Part shown: one piece after another, positions 1 to 9,381 of the stretch
How the letters are laid out: each line of letters starts with the position of its first letter
Position numbering within the stretch: the stretch's first letter is position 1
Source: Luteimonas granuli
GTDB taxonomy: Bacteria; Pseudomonadota; Gammaproteobacteria; Xanthomonadales; Xanthomonadaceae
Length of the DNA: 64,000 nt
Direction of reading: 5' to 3'
NCBI RefSeq assembly: GCF_007795095.1
Contig: NZ_CP042218.1
Coordinates: 558,001-622,000, forward strand
Notes under the pieces: generated by a model
The model's input: only the letters and a program-made list of their open reading frames with translations
Databases searched by the model: none
What the model was told of the DNA's origin: nothing
Position numbers and translations under genes: made by a program

Positions 1-305
1 TCGCCGGCGTCGCCGATCCGATAGAGATCCAGGTGCAGGGCCTCGCCGCCGGATGCCAGGGGGTAACGTTCGACCAGGGTGTAGGTCGGGCTGCGCACCG
101 GCCCCGTCACGCCCAGCGCGCGCAGCCAGGCCCGTGCCAGGGTCGATTTGCCGGCACCGAGATCACCGCGGAGATGGACCACGGCGCGCTCGGGCCGGGT
201 CGCAGCCAGCGCTTCGGCAAGGGCGGCGGTGGCGTCCGCGTCGGGGAGGAAGAGGCTGTGCTCGACCGCCGCGCCCGCGCCCCCCGGGCTCCGCTCCCGG
301 CTCAC
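1..305 (-). CDS. tsaE: TsaE, tRNA threonylcarbamoyladenosine ATPase (3' end cut by window)
   Basis: TsaE is the small P-loop ATPase that works with TsaB and TsaD to make the t6A37 modification on ANN-decoding tRNAs. The visible N-terminal 101 residues contain the Walker A motif GDLGAGKSTLARAW, followed by the family signature SPTYTLVERY and an HLDLYRIGD stretch, all standard for TsaE. The GTG start at 305-303 overlaps the TGA stop of nnr (304-302) in a GTGA junction, so the two genes are translationally coupled. The C-terminal third lies beyond the left edge. The assignment rests on the ordered motifs and on the usual nnr-tsaE gene pair. Confidence 0.93.
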   Translation of the reverse strand, partial: MSRERSPGGAGAAVEHSLFLPDADATAALAEALAATRPERAVVHLRGDLGAGKSTLARAWLRALGVTGPVRSPTYTLVERYPLASGGEALHLDLYRIGDAG

Positions 306-1804
306 CCGTCCTCTCCGGGCATGCGCAGGGCGGCGATCAGGTCGCTCGGCAGCAGGCCGCGGGCGCCGCCGGCCGCCGCGGCGCGGTCGCCGGCCACCGC
401 ATGCTGCAGCGCGCCTGCGGCGGCCGCCTCCGCCGCTGGCAGGCCCTGCGCGCGCAGCGCGGCGACGACGCCGGTGAGCGCATCGCCCATGCCTCCGACC
501 GCCATGCCGGGGTTGCCGGCATCGATGATCCAGACCCGGCCATCCGGCGCCGCCACGACCGTTCCCGCGCCTTTGAGCACCGTCACGCAGCCGTGGCGCG
601 CACACAGTGCGTGGGCCGCCGCGACGCGGTCACGCTCCACCTCGCGCACGGTACAAGCGAGCAAGCGTGCGGCTTCGCCGGGGTGTGGGGTCAGCACGGT
701 ATCGGCCGGCAGCACACGGGGAGCGGCGGCGAGCAGGTTCAGCGCATCCGCGTCCAGCACCAGCGCGCGGCCGCCGTCCACGGCCGCGGCCAACATGCCT
801 TCTCCCCAGCCGCCGCGTCCCAGGCCGGGACCGACCGCGCAGACGTCGGCCGCGGCGACCAGGGGCGCGACGTCCGCGGGATCGTCCACCGCGTGCGCCA
901 TGGCTTCGGGCGTGCGCGCCAGCAGCGCCGCCACATGTGCTCCGCGCGTGGCGACGCTGACCAGGCCGGCGCCCGCGCGCAGCGCCGCGGCGGCGGCCAG
1001 CAGGGCGGCGCCGCCGGTGCCGTGCTCGCCACCCGCCACCAGCACGTGGCCGGCGACACCCTTGTGCGCGGTGCGCGCGCGCCGCGGCAGCAGCCCGGCG
1101 AGCGCGGCCGCCGACAGGCGCCAGGCCACGGGTTGCACGCCTTCGGACGCCTGTTCCGGCACGTCCAGCGACGCCGTCTCCAGGCAGCCGACGTGATCGA
1201 GCGCAGCGCCCGTGGCCAGCCCGGCGTGGTCACCGAGGAACTGCAGCGTGCGCTCGGCGCGCACCGCGGTGCCGGGCACGTCGCCGCTGGAGGCGTCCAC
1301 GCCGGACGGCACGTCGAGCGCGAAGACCGCGTCCTCGCACGCTGCCACCGCCGCCAGCAGCGCACCGCCCGCACTTTCGGCACCACCGTCGAAGCCGATG
1401 CCGAACAGCGCATCGACGACCAGGTCGCAGGCGGGCAGCACGGGGTCGGCGTCGGCCACGAGGACCCTGCCGCCGGCGGCCACGAAGGCTTCCGACGCCC
1501 GCCGCGCCAGCACGCTGCGCGGCTCCTGGCCCGGCGCGTGCAGCACGTGCACCGCCCGCCCCGCCTCGTGCGCGTGCCGGGCCAGCACGTAGCCGTCGCC
1601 GCCATTGTTTCCCGGGCCGGCGGCCACCACGATGCGCCGCGCCTCGGGCCAATGTTCAAGCAGGAACCGCCAGGCGGCGGCACCCGCGCGCTGCATCAGG
1701 ATGAAACCGTCGCCGCCGAGCGCGGCGATCGCCTGCGCCTCCATCCGGCGGATCCCGGCGATGTCGTACAGCGGCGTGGCGGCGTCGGTTCGAGGGGCGT
1801 GCAT
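302..1804 (-). CDS. nnr: Bifunctional NAD(P)H-hydrate epimerase / ADP-dependent NAD(P)H-hydrate dehydratase
   Basis: This enzyme repairs hydrated NAD(P)H. The N-terminal YjeF_N domain (about residues 10-215) epimerises NAD(P)HX and shows the GNNGGDGYVLA motif. The C-terminal ribokinase-like domain (about 230-500) dehydrates S-NADHX using ADP and shows LTPHPGEAARLL and the anion-hole stretch GNPGMAVGGMGDALTG. The length is 500 residues, normal for the fused form. I chose the ATG at 1804 because the family similarity starts close to it; the open frame continues 26 codons upstream into the queG promoter and start, without family similarity. It is divergent from queG (26 bp apart) and is followed directly by tsaE. 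Confidence 0.93.
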   Translation of the reverse strand: MHAPRTDAATPLYDIAGIRRMEAQAIAALGGDGFILMQRAGAAAWRFLLEHWPEARRIVVAAGPGNNGGDGYVLARHAHEAGRAVHVLHAPGQEPRSVLARRASEAFVAAGGRVLVADADPVLPACDLVVDALFGIGFDGGAESAGGALLAAVAACEDAVFALDVPSGVDASSGDVPGTAVRAERTLQFLGDHAGLATGAALDHVGCLETASLDVPEQASEGVQPVAWRLSAAALAGLLPRRARTAHKGVAGHVLVAGGEHGTGGAALLAAAAALRAGAGLVSVATRGAHVAALLARTPEAMAHAVDDPADVAPLVAAADVCAVGPGLGRGGWGEGMLAAAVDGGRALVLDADALNLLAAAPRVLPADTVLTPHPGEAARLLACTVREVERDRVAAAHALCARHGCVTVLKGAGTVVAAPDGRVWIIDAGNPGMAVGGMGDALTGVVAALRAQGLPAAEAAAAGALQHAVAGDRAAAAGGARGLLPSDLIAALRMPGEDG

Positions 1805-1815
1805 CGGGCGGATTC

Positions 1816-1821
1816 TATACT
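1816..1821 (+). promoter_or_regulatory. Candidate -10 box for queG (near-leaderless)
   Basis: TATACT lies only nine bases before the queG ATG at 1831. A transcript starting about seven bases after the box would begin within a few bases of the start codon, and no Shine-Dalgarno sequence fits in the gap. I see no good -35 hexamer at 16-18 bp. A leaderless mRNA is inferred from position only. Confidence 0.45.
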
Positions 1822-1830
1822 TGCGGCGCC

Positions 1831-2941
1831 ATGTCCCAGCCTCCCTCAGCCGTCGCGCCCCTCTCCCGCGCCACGCCTCCACCCGACCCTGCGGCGCTGG
1901 CCGCGCGGATCCGCACCCTGGTGCGCGAGGCCGGCTTCCAGCGCTGTGGCATCACCGGCATCGATCTCGGCGAGGACGAAGGCCACCTGCGCGACTGGCT
2001 GGCGCGCGGCTTCCACGGATCGATGGACTGGATGGCGCGCCATGGCGACAAACGCTCGCGTCCGCAGGAACTGGTGCCCGGGACGGTCAGCGTGCTTTCG
2101 GTGGGCCTGGACTATGGCCGCCGGGACGATGTCGAGGCCTGGGAAACCCTGGCCGACGGCAAACGCGCCTATGTCGCCCGGTATGCGCTGGGCCGCGACT
2201 ACCACAAGCTGATGCGCAACCGGCTGCAGAAGCTGGCCGACCGCATCGCCGGCGAGGTGGGACCCTTCGGCCACCGCGTGTTCGTGGATTCCGCGCCGGT
2301 GCTGGAGCGGGCGCTGGCGCGCAACGCCGGGCTGGGCTGGATCGGCAAGCACACCTGCCTCATCGATCGCGACGGCGGCTCCTGGTTCTTCCTCGGTGAA
2401 CTCTATCTCGACATCGCCCTGCCGCCCGATCCCCCGGCCACGTCGCATTGCGGAAGCTGCACGCGCTGCATCGACGTCTGCCCGACGCAGGCGATCGTCG
2501 GCCCCAACCGGCTCGACGCGCGACGCTGCATCAGCTACCTCACCATCGAGCACGAAGGGTCGATCGACGAAGAGCTGCGGCCGCTCATGGGAAACCGCAT
2601 CTTCGGCTGCGACGACTGCCAGCTGGTCTGTCCCTGGAACAAGTTCGCGCGCCGCCACGACGAGCCGGACTTCCCGCGCCCGCAACGATCTCGACACCGC
2701 GAGCCTGGCCGACCTGTTCGCCTGGGAGGAGGACGAGTTCCTGCGCCGCACCGAAGGGACGGCCCTGCGCCGCAGCGGGCATGCGCGCTGGCTGCGCAAC
2801 ATCGCGGTCGCACTGGGGAACGCGCCGACGACGCCGGAAGTGTTGCAGGCGCTGGTTTCCCGCCGCGGGCACCCCGACCCGGTCATACGCGAACACGTGG
2901 CCTGGGCGCTGGCACGGCATGGTGCCCCTTCCGAGGCCTGA
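1831..2941 (+). CDS. queG: Epoxyqueuosine reductase QueG, with apparent +1 frameshift
   Basis: QueG is the cobalamin-dependent, iron-sulfur protein that reduces epoxyqueuosine to queuosine at tRNA position 34. The N-terminal catalytic part (VDSAPVLERALARNAGLGWIG region, residues 150-180) and both 4Fe-4S motifs are present: CGSCTRCIDVCPT near residue 207 and CDDCQLVCPWNK near 260. Just after FARRHDEPDF the reading frame changes. The continuation, LDTASLADLFAWEEDEF to the stop at 2941 (HEAT-like C-terminus), is in the next frame. One extra base, probably a C in a CCC run around 2677-2688, explains this. The corrected protein has 369 residues, normal for the family; uncorrected, it would run out of frame to 2988. 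This is either a sequencing error or a damaged gene. Confidence 0.88.
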
Positions 2942-2947
2942 GCCTGA

Positions 2948-4462
2948 TCAGCTGCGGGCGCGGATCTCGTCGATCAGCGTACGCGTGACCGGGTCGCCGG
3001 CCGCGCCCTCGCCCCGCAGCGACGGAAGCAGCTCGCCCGCGATGCGCTTGCCCAGCTCCACGCCCCACTGGTCGAAGGCGTTGATGCCCCACAGCACCGA
3101 CTGCGCGTAGACGCTGTGCTCGTACATCGCAAGCAAGGCGCCCAGCGAGTGCGGCGTGAGCGCGTCGAGCAGGAACAGTGTCGACGGACGGTTGCCGGGA
3201 TGGGCCTTCTGCGGATCTTCCGCGGCGTGGCCGTTGCCCAGCGCCTCGGCCTGCGCCAGCAGGTTGGCGAGCAGGGCGGCGTGGTTGCCGGCGTAGGCAT
3301 GCGCCGGCCGCACCACCCCGATGAAGTCCGCCGGCACCGTGTCCGTGCCCTGGTGCAGGGCCTGGAAGAAGCTGTGCTGCGCGCAGGTTCCCGCACCGCC
3401 CCAGACCACCGGCACCGTCGCCAGGTCCGGCGCGCGAGCGTCGCTGCGCACGGACTTGCCCAGGCTCTCCATCACCAGTTGCTGCAGATAGGCCGGCAGC
3501 TGCGCCAGGCGCTGATCGTAGGGCAGCACCGCCTGGGTGGGGAGGCCGAGCGCGTTGCGGTTCCATACCGCCACCAGCGCGTGGCGGACCGGCAGATTGG
3601 CCTCGAGCGGCGCCTCGACCGCGTGGACGTCCATCTCCGCCGCCCCGGCCAGCAGCGCCTCGAAGCCCTGCATGCCCACCGCCAGCGCGATCGCGAAGCC
3701 CACCGCGGACCAGAGCGAGTAGCGGCCACCGACCCAGTCCCACATCGGCAGCACCCGTTCCGGAGCGACGCCGAACGCCTCCGCCGCCGGCACGTTCGCG
3801 CTCACCGCGTACAGTCGCTCCCCGCCGCCCAGCCAGTCGCGTACCAGCGCGCCGTTGAGCAATGTCTCCCAGGTGCCGAAGCTCTTCGACACCAGGATCG
3901 CCGCCGTGCGCGCCGGATCCAGCCCGCGCAGCACGTGCTGCACCTCGCTGCCGTCGACGTTGCTGATGAAGTGCAGCCGGAACCGTCCGTCTCCGAAATC
4001 CTTCAGCGCATCCACCACCAGCCGCGGTCCCAGGTCGGAGCCGCCGATGCCGACGTTGACGATGTCGCTCACGCCCGATCCACGAAGCGACGCGACGAGC
4101 TCCGCCATCCGCGTCCGCGCCGCCAGCGCCTGCGCGTGCGCATCGCGCGCGGCCCTGCCGCGGCCGATGCCCGAGCGCAGCGCCGTATGCAGCGCCGGCC
4201 GCCGCTCGGAGCCATTGACGTCCGCGCCGTCCACCAGCGCGCGCAGCGCGGACGCCAGTCCCGCCCGCGCGGCGAGCCCCTCCAGCATGGCGAGCGCGGG
4301 AGGATCGATGCGCTGGCGGGCGAAGCTCGCGTAAACGGGCCCCACGCGCAGCGCCATCGCCTGCGCGCGGCCGGGGTCGGCCGCCACCAGGTCGGGGATC
4401 CGCGTGCCCGAAAGGCGCGTCGCGTGGTCGAGGAGCTGCCGGGCGAACGCTTCGCCGGCCAT
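2948..4462 (-). CDS. pgi: Glucose-6-phosphate isomerase
   Basis: It interconverts glucose-6-phosphate and fructose-6-phosphate in glycolysis and gluconeogenesis, and supplies hexose phosphates for the sugar-nucleotide pathways the exopolysaccharide genes need. The 504-residue protein has the phosphosugar-binding stretch [15 protein letters not shown], the [11 protein letters not shown] segment (usually SKTFTTQET), the [11 protein letters not shown] signature, and the C-terminal [13 protein letters not shown] signature. It is the last gene of the pcnB-folK-panBCD-pgi series, four bases after panD, and ends seven bases from the convergent queG. Confidence 0.97.
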   Translation of the reverse strand: MAGEAFARQLLDHATRLSGTRIPDLVAADPGRAQAMALRVGPVYASFARQRIDPPALAMLEGLAARAGLASALRALVDGADVNGSERRPALHTALRSGIGRGRAARDAHAQALAARTRMAELVASLRGSGVSDIVNVGIGGSDLGPRLVVDALKDFGDGRFRLHFISNVDGSEVQHVLRGLDPARTAAILVSKSFGTWETLLNGALVRDWLGGGERLYAVSANVPAAEAFGVAPERVLPMWDWVGGRYSLWSAVGFAIALAVGMQGFEALLAGAAEMDVHAVEAPLEANLPVRHALVAVWNRNALGLPTQAVLPYDQRLAQLPAYLQQLVMESLGKSVRSDARAPDLATVPVVWGGAGTCAQHSFFQALHQGTDTVPADFIGVVRPAHAYAGNHAALLANLLAQAEALGNGHAAEDPQKAHPGNRPSTLFLLDALTPHSLGALLAMYEHSVYAQSVLWGINAFDQWGVELGKRIAGELLPSLRGEGAAGDPVTRTLIDEIRARS

Positions 4463-4466
4463 GGCC

Positions 4467-4847
4467 TCAGGCCGCCTGGACCGGGATGGCGTCGTTGGTG
4501 TGCGTCATCCGGTTGTCCCGGTCCACGTACACCAGGGTCGGCTTGAACGTGGCCGCTTCGGCCTCGTCGCAGGCGCCGTAGGCGCAGATGATCACGAGGT
4601 CGCCGGGTTCGGCCTGGTGCGCGGCGGCGCCGTTCACCGAAATGATGCCGCTGCCCGCTTCGGCGCGGATCGCGTAGGTCGCGAAGCGCTTGCCGTTGTT
4701 GATGTTGTAGATCTCGATCCGCTCGTACTCGCGGATCCCCGAGAGATCGAGCAGGCGGCCGTCGATCGCGCAGGAGCCTTCGTAGTGCAGCTCGGCGTGG
4801 GTGACCGTGGCGCGGTGGATCTTGGCCTTGAGGAGGGTCAGGAGCAT
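4467..4847 (-). CDS. panD: Aspartate 1-decarboxylase
   Basis: This pyruvoyl-dependent enzyme converts aspartate to beta-alanine for pantothenate and coenzyme A. The proenzyme self-cleaves at Gly24-Ser25; here the site reads [14 protein letters not shown], with Ser25 in place, and the conserved [10 protein letters not shown] and NGAAAH stretches follow. The ATG at 4847 gives the typical [16 protein letters not shown] start and a normal 126-residue protein; 15 more upstream codons are open but have no family similarity. It lies 121 bp after panC and just before pgi. The coenzyme A pathway also feeds the carrier-protein cofactor required by the megasynthases at 39601-56692. Confidence 0.97.
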   Translation of the reverse strand: MLLTLLKAKIHRATVTHAELHYEGSCAIDGRLLDLSGIREYERIEIYNINNGKRFATYAIRAEAGSGIISVNGAAAHQAEPGDLVIICAYGACDEAEAATFKPTLVYVDRDNRMTHTNDAIPVQAA

Positions 4848-4968
4848 CGTGGGCTGATCGCGGCGGCCGCGGGCGCGGCCTGGGCCGCCCATTCTACAAG
4901 ACCCCGTGGGGCGGGCCCTCCACCGGCCCTGAACATCCGTCGGTGAGCTTCCGGACCCCGATCCCTGA

Positions 4969-5871
4969 TCAGGCGAACTCGAGGTTGTCGATCAGACGGG
5001 TAGCCCCCAGGCGGGCGGCGATCAGGGCGACGCGCCGGGCGTCGTCGGGGGCGGGGTCGGCACCGGTGCCGACGAGTCCCTGCGTGGCACCTGGCGTCGG
5101 GGCGGGTTCGACGAGGAGCGGCGTCCGGATGACCGCATAGTCGACCGCGAAGCCCGCGGTCTCCAGCCGCGCGACGGCGGCGGCCTCCGCCTGCCGCCGG
5201 TCGCCTCCGGCCTGCACCGCATCGCGCATCGACAGCAGGGTCCGGTGGATCTCGGGCGCCAGCGCGCGCTCGTCCCCCGACAGGTACTGGTTGCGGGAAC
5301 TGCGCGCCAGGCCATCGGCCTCGCGCACGATGTCCGCGCCCAGCACCTCGATCGGGAATGCCAGGTCGCGCACCATGTGCCGGATCACCGCCAGCTGCTG
5401 GTAGTCCTTGCGCCCGAACACGGCCACGTCCGGGCGTACCTGGTTGAACAGCCGCGCCACCACCGTGCACACGCCGTCGAAATGTCCGGGGCGGTGGGCA
5501 CCGTCCAGGACGTCGGTGATGCCCGGCACCTGCACCCTTACCGCGCGCGTCACGCCCAGCGGATACATGGTTTCAACCGAGGGCATCCAGGCCAGGTCGC
5601 AGCCGGCGGCATCGAGTCCGGCGGCGTCGGCTCCCGGCGTCCGCGGATAGCGGTCGAAATCCTCGTCCGGACCGAACTGGGTCGGGTTGACGAACACGCT
5701 CGCCACCACCCGGTCCGCGTTCTCGCGCGCCAGCCGCACCAGGCTGTAGTGGCCCTCGTGCAGGTTGCCCATGGTCGGCACGAAGCCCACGCGCAGGCCC
5801 GCACGTTTCCACGCGTCGATCCGCGCGCGCAGCGCGGCGAGCACGTGCGCGATCTCGATGCCTGCGCTCAT
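4969..5871 (-). CDS. panC: Pantothenate synthetase (pantoate--beta-alanine ligase)
   Basis: It joins pantoate and beta-alanine with ATP to give pantothenate. The HIGH-type motif is seen in [15 protein letters not shown] (about residues 30-44), the nucleotide-binding [12 protein letters not shown] next, then FGRKDYQQL and [13 protein letters not shown] with the KMSKS-like segment. The length of 300 residues is slightly longer than the usual 280 because of an insert ([20 protein letters not shown]) near the C-terminus. The ATG overlaps the panB stop by four bases (ATGA, 5868-5871), so the two are translationally coupled. Confidence 0.97.
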   Translation of the reverse strand: MSAGIEIAHVLAALRARIDAWKRAGLRVGFVPTMGNLHEGHYSLVRLARENADRVVASVFVNPTQFGPDEDFDRYPRTPGADAAGLDAAGCDLAWMPSVETMYPLGVTRAVRVQVPGITDVLDGAHRPGHFDGVCTVVARLFNQVRPDVAVFGRKDYQQLAVIRHMVRDLAFPIEVLGADIVREADGLARSSRNQYLSGDERALAPEIHRTLLSMRDAVQAGGDRRQAEAAAVARLETAGFAVDYAVIRTPLLVEPAPTPGATQGLVGTGADPAPDDARRVALIAARLGATRLIDNLEFA

Positions 5872-6683
5872 GCGTAGGAGTGTTCTTCACCCGGGAAGCT
5901 GCCGTCGCGCACCGCCTCGACGAAGGCGCGCGCCGCGCCCGCGACCGATCCGCCCTCGCCCAGGAAGTCCTTCACGAACTTCGGCCGCCGATGGCCCGAG
6001 TCCAGGCCCAGCATGTCGTGCATCACCAGCACCTGGCCGTCGCAGCCGGCGCCGGCGCCGATGCCGATGGTCGGCACCGCGCTGTCGCGGGTGATGGCGG
6101 CGGCGAGTGCTGCCGGCACGCCCTCGAGCACGATCAGGGCCGCTCCGGCCTCGGCGACCTCGCGGGCCTCGGCGCGCAGCCGCTCCGCGGCCGCCTGCTC
6201 GCGGCCCTGGACCTTGAAGCCGCCGAAGCGCAGCACCGACTGCGGCGTCAGGCCGAGATGCGCGCAGACCGGGATCTCGCGCTCGACCAGGAAACGGATC
6301 ACCTCCAGCTTCGGGCCGGCGCCCTCCAGCTTCACCATCTGCGCACCCGCCTGCAGGAAGCGCGTCGAGGCGTCGAGGGCGCGCCCGGGCGTGGCGTCGG
6401 CCTGGAACGGCAGATCGGCCACCAGCAGCGCACGGGACAGCGCGCGGGCCACGCAGGCCGTGTGATAGGCGATGTCGTCGATGGTGACGGGCAGCGTCGA
6501 TGAACGCCCCTGCACCACCATGCCCAGCGAGTCGCCGATCAGGATCAGATCGACGCCGGCGGCGTCGAACACGCGCGCGAAGCCGGCGTCGTAGGCGGTC
6601 AGCATGGCCAGCCTGCGCCCTTCGACGCGCGCTTCGGCCAGGCCGGGCACGGTCATCGGCCGGCGTTCCTGGTGCTTGCTCAT
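5868..6683 (-). CDS. panB: 3-methyl-2-oxobutanoate hydroxymethyltransferase
   Basis: This is the first committed enzyme of pantothenate synthesis; it transfers a hydroxymethyl group from methylene-tetrahydrofolate to alpha-ketoisovalerate. Its 271 residues include the signature [18 protein letters not shown], the Mg-binding [19 protein letters not shown], and VKLEGA and [10 protein letters not shown] later on. The sequence starts [15 protein letters not shown]; a start at the second Met is possible. It lies 63 bp downstream of folK, so a one-carbon/folate gene and the folate-using enzyme are adjacent. Confidence 0.97.
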   Translation of the reverse strand: MSKHQERRPMTVPGLAEARVEGRRLAMLTAYDAGFARVFDAAGVDLILIGDSLGMVVQGRSSTLPVTIDDIAYHTACVARALSRALLVADLPFQADATPGRALDASTRFLQAGAQMVKLEGAGPKLEVIRFLVEREIPVCAHLGLTPQSVLRFGGFKVQGREQAAAERLRAEAREVAEAGAALIVLEGVPAALAAAITRDSAVPTIGIGAGAGCDGQVLVMHDMLGLDSGHRRPKFVKDFLGEGGSVAGAARAFVEAVRDGSFPGEEHSYA

Positions 6684-6746
6684 GGGTGTCGCGTCCGTGG
6701 TGTGGGGTGGACGACTGCATCTTACGCCGCGCGGCGGCGAAGGGTC

Positions 6747-7241
6747 TCAGGCGGGGCGGACGCCGGACGCGTCGACTGCCGCGAGCAGCGCGTCCACGCG
6801 CCCCTGCCCCGGCACCTCCGCCTCCGGCGCGACCTCGGCCAGCGGCACCAGGACGAAGGCGCGCAGGTGCATCCGCGGGTGCGGCACGACCAGGCCGGGC
6901 TCGTCGATGCGGGCGTCGCCGTACAGCAGCAGGTCGAGGTCGAGCGTGCGCGGCCCCCAGCGGCCGTCGTCGTCGGCGCGCTCGCGGCCGTGCTCGCGCT
7001 CGATCCGCAGCAGCTCGCCGAGCAGCGCGCGCGGCGCCAGCGTGGTCTCGAGCACCGCGGCGGCGTTGACGAACTCGGGCTGGTCCTCGACCCCCCAGGC
7101 GGGCGTGCGATGGAAGCGCGAGGCGCGCAGGACGCGCGTGTCCGACACCGCGTCGAGCGCGGCGAGCGCGCTGCGCAGGGTCATGGCGACGTCGCCGATG
7201 TTGCCGCCGAGACCGATGCAGGCCCGGACCGGCGCGCTCAT
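6747..7241 (-). CDS. folK: 2-amino-4-hydroxy-6-hydroxymethyldihydropteridine diphosphokinase (HPPK)
   Basis: It pyrophosphorylates 6-hydroxymethyl-dihydropterin in folate biosynthesis. The protein has 164 residues with the N-terminal IGLGGNIGD motif, the loop FHRTPAWGVEDQPEFVNAA, and the signature RWGPRTLDLDLLLYGD, which carries the Mg-binding aspartates. The ATG overlaps the pcnB stop in a 4-bp ATGA (7238-7241), matching the common gammaproteobacterial pcnB-folK order. Confidence 0.97.
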   Translation of the reverse strand: MSAPVRACIGLGGNIGDVAMTLRSALAALDAVSDTRVLRASRFHRTPAWGVEDQPEFVNAAAVLETTLAPRALLGELLRIEREHGRERADDDGRWGPRTLDLDLLLYGDARIDEPGLVVPHPRMHLRAFVLVPLAEVAPEAEVPGQGRVDALLAAVDASGVRPA

Positions 7242-8554
7242 CCGGCCGCCGCGGGTCTGCGCCGGCGCCGGCGCCGCGGCGCGTGCGCCACGTCGTCGCC
7301 CTCGCCCGCCGGGCTGTGGGCGATGGCCAGGTCGGGGTCGAGCTGGGCTTCGCGCCAGAATGCGATGTCGTCGGCGTGCTCGTCCGAACCCGCCTGGCGC
7401 ACCTGCAGGAAGTCGAATGCGGCGCGGAAGCGCGGATGCGCGAGCATGCGCATCACCCGCTTGCGCTGGCGCAGGCCGAAGCGCGACTGCAACAGCCAGA
7501 TCTCCTGCATCGGCAGCGAGAACCGCCGTGGCACCGCGATGGTCGCGAGCTCGTGCACGGTGACGCGGTCGGCCGCACGGCGCTGGGCCTCGGCCGGCTG
7601 CATGTCCTGCGCCTGCAGCGCCATCAGCGTGCGACAGTACGCCGGCCAGAGCAGCAGCGCGAACAGGAAGGCCGGCGACACCGGTTCATCCGCGGCCACC
7701 CGCGCGTCGGTACCGCGCAGGCCTTCGACCACGACCGCGCGCAGCGCGCCGCTGCGGTTGGCCTTCATCGCCGCCGCGGCCTCGGGCAGCAGCACCGGCA
7801 ACAGTCCGTGGCGCTCCAGGCCCTCGAAGCTGGCCACGGCATGGCCGGAAAGGAACAGCTTCAGGGTTTCCTCGAACAGCCGCGCCGGCGCGGCTTCGGA
7901 CAGCAGCGGCGCCAGGGCGCGGATCGGCACCGCGGTGGCCGGCTCGATGTCGAAGCCGAGCTTGGCGGCCAGGCGGACCGCGCGCAGCATGCGCACGGGA
8001 TCCTCGCGGTAGCGGGTCTCCGGGTCGCCGATCAGCCGCAGGACCCGGTTCTGCACATCCTCGAAGCCGCCAACGTAATCGCGGACCGAGAAATCCTCGA
8101 TGGTGTAGTACAGCGCATTGGCGGTGAAGTCGCGGCGCACCGCATCGTCCTCCACCGTGCCGTAGACGTTGTCGCGCAGCAGGCGGCCGCCTTCGTGGGT
8201 CTCGCGGTCGCCGCTGCCGTCGTCGACGTTGGCGCGGAAGGTCGCGACTTCGATGATCTCGCGGCCGAAGACCACGTGCGCCAGGCGGAACCTGCGGCCG
8301 ATCAGCCGGCAGTTGCGGAACAGCGCCCTGACCTCCTCGGGGGTGGCGCTGGTCGCGACGTCGAAGTCCTTGGGGCTGCCGCCGACCAGCAGGTCGCGCA
8401 CCGCGCCTCCTACCAGGTAGCCCTCGTGCCCGCCTTCGCGCAGGCGATAGAGCACCCGCAGCGCATTGGCGCTGATGTCCTTGCGGGAAATGCTGTGCTG
8501 GTCGCGCGGGATCGTCCGCAGGGCCGGGATGGCGGATGGGGTGTCGTTGGGCAT
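7238..8554 (-). CDS. pcnB: Poly(A) polymerase I
   Basis: PcnB adds 3' poly(A) tails that promote RNA decay. It belongs to the class II nucleotidyltransferase (CCA-adding-like) family. The catalytic head shows YLVGGAVRDLLVGG and the DFDVATSA aspartate pair, then RRFRLAHVVFG and RRDFTANALYY, and it ends in a strongly basic arginine-rich tail (seven Arg in a row). I chose the ATG at 8554 (MPNDTPSAI), giving 438 residues. The open frame extends about 89 codons upstream through the tRNA-Glu gene, which is not coding. Its promoter region faces the tRNA-Glu promoter. Confidence 0.95.
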   Translation of the reverse strand: MPNDTPSAIPALRTIPRDQHSISRKDISANALRVLYRLREGGHEGYLVGGAVRDLLVGGSPKDFDVATSATPEEVRALFRNCRLIGRRFRLAHVVFGREIIEVATFRANVDDGSGDRETHEGGRLLRDNVYGTVEDDAVRRDFTANALYYTIEDFSVRDYVGGFEDVQNRVLRLIGDPETRYREDPVRMLRAVRLAAKLGFDIEPATAVPIRALAPLLSEAAPARLFEETLKLFLSGHAVASFEGLERHGLLPVLLPEAAAAMKANRSGALRAVVVEGLRGTDARVAADEPVSPAFLFALLLWPAYCRTLMALQAQDMQPAEAQRRAADRVTVHELATIAVPRRFSLPMQEIWLLQSRFGLRQRKRVMRMLAHPRFRAAFDFLQVRQAGSDEHADDIAFWREAQLDPDLAIAHSPAGEGDDVAHAPRRRRRRRPAAAG

Positions 8555-8577
8555 CGGGAAGAAAGTACCTGCTCTGG

Positions 8578-8608
8578 TTGCCCAGCGGCAGCCTGTGGTT
8601 GCTATACT
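8578..8608 (+). promoter_or_regulatory. Candidate promoter of tRNA-Glu
   Basis: TTGCCC at 8578-8583 and TATACT at 8603-8608 are separated by 19 bp, slightly wide for sigma-70. The tRNA begins 81 bp after the -10 box. On the opposite strand the same bases read TAGTAT, so the box might also serve pcnB. Confidence 0.45.
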
Positions 8609-8689
8609 AGCAAGCCGCATCGCCACCCAGGCGCCGCGGAGCCGGTCGTCCAGCCGGCGCCATCCCTGCGGGGTGGCAATGCACCACCT

Positions 8690-8765
8690 GCTCCCTTCGT
8701 CTAGAGGCCTAGGACGTGGCCCTCTCAAGGCTAAAACACGGGTTCGAATCCCGTAGGGAGCGCCA
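8690..8765 (+). tRNA. tRNA-Glu (CTC)
   Basis: A 76-base cloverleaf. The acceptor stem GCTCCCT pairs with AGGGAGC, the anticodon stem TGGCC pairs with GGCTA (one G-U), the loop CTCTCAA gives anticodon CTC, the T-arm has GGTTCGAATCC, and CCA is encoded. It is followed by its own terminator hairpin and then fdxA. Confidence 0.97.
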
Positions 8766-8770
8766 TTTCC

Positions 8771-8808
8771 AGGGCCCGCACCGGCAACGGCTGCGGGCCC
8801 TCTCCTTT
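8771..8808 (+). terminator. Rho-independent-type hairpin after tRNA-Glu
   Basis: A perfect 10-bp stem (AGGGCCCGCA at 8771-8780 with TGCGGGCCCT at 8792-8801) has an 11-base loop and is followed by a pyrimidine-rich TCTCCTTT tract. It begins six bases after the encoded CCA. Confidence 0.75.
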
Positions 8809-8882
8809 CCGGAGACGGCAACGGCCGCGAGCGGTCCGCCGGGCGCTACAATGGAGCGGTCCAACCGCCCGCATCGCCAGCC

Positions 8883-9206
8883 ATGCCCTTCGTCGTCACC
8901 GAGAACTGCATCAAGTGCAAGTACACCGACTGCGTCGAGGTGTGCCCGGTCGACTGTTTCCACGAGGGCCCGAACTTCCTGGTGATCGATCCGGACGAGT
9001 GCATCGACTGCACCCTGTGCGAACCGGAGTGCCCGATCGGCGCGATCTATGCCGAGGATGACGTCCCCGCCGGCCAGGAAGGCTTCGTGGCGCTCAACGC
9101 CGAGCTCTCGAAGGAGTGGCCGGTGATCACCACGCGCAAGGACCCGCCGGCCGACGCCGCCGAGTGGGAAGGCAAGCCGGACAAGCTCCCGCTGCTGGAG
9201 CGCTGA
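8883..9206 (+). CDS. fdxA: Seven-iron ferredoxin FdxA
   Basis: This is a small electron carrier with one 3Fe-4S and one 4Fe-4S cluster. Its 107 residues start with the standard [25 protein letters not shown] segment, seen here from residue 2, followed by the second motif [21 protein letters not shown] and a C-terminal extension typical of the 7Fe type ([16 protein letters not shown]). A TACAAT box lies at 8847-8852, about 30 bp before the ATG, without a clear -35 hexamer. The gene is monocistronic; the next gene is convergent. Confidence 0.96.
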   Translation: MPFVVTENCIKCKYTDCVEVCPVDCFHEGPNFLVIDPDECIDCTLCEPECPIGAIYAEDDVPAGQEGFVALNAELSKEWPVITTRKDPPADAAEWEGKPDKLPLLER

Positions 9207-9267
9207 GCGCACAACGCGGGTTTCGCGCCTGCGGATTCCTGGAGCCGCTTCGTTGTGGTCCGCGCGG

Positions 9268-9381
9268 CCCGTCCCGCGCACAGGGGGCGTGCTCCCCCGA
9301 CCGTCTCCGCGTCCTGCTCCCACGGCCGGCCGCCGGCCATCCATGGCCGGCTGTCCGCACACCCCCTGTGCGCGGAACGGG
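9268..9381. repeat. Large imperfect palindromic element in the fdxA-bamC gap
   Basis: The 351-bp space from 9207 to 9557 has no convincing gene. It holds a 25-bp inverted repeat (9268-9292 and 9357-9381) with only two mismatches; both become G-U pairs in RNA from the minus strand. Inside it, 9332-9351 forms a second, perfect 9-bp hairpin (GCCGGCCAT / ATGGCCGGC) with a 2-base loop. The left arm is preceded by a GC-rich stretch; to the right lies a GATCAAGATCAAGA direct repeat (9411-9424). The architecture suggests a multicopy REP/MITE-like palindromic repeat; copy number cannot be tested here. Confidence 0.7.

Noticed and set aside
7238-8821. Longer pcnB starting at 8821
   Set aside because: The extra codons lie across tRNA-Glu and its terminator region, with no similarity to the enzyme family.
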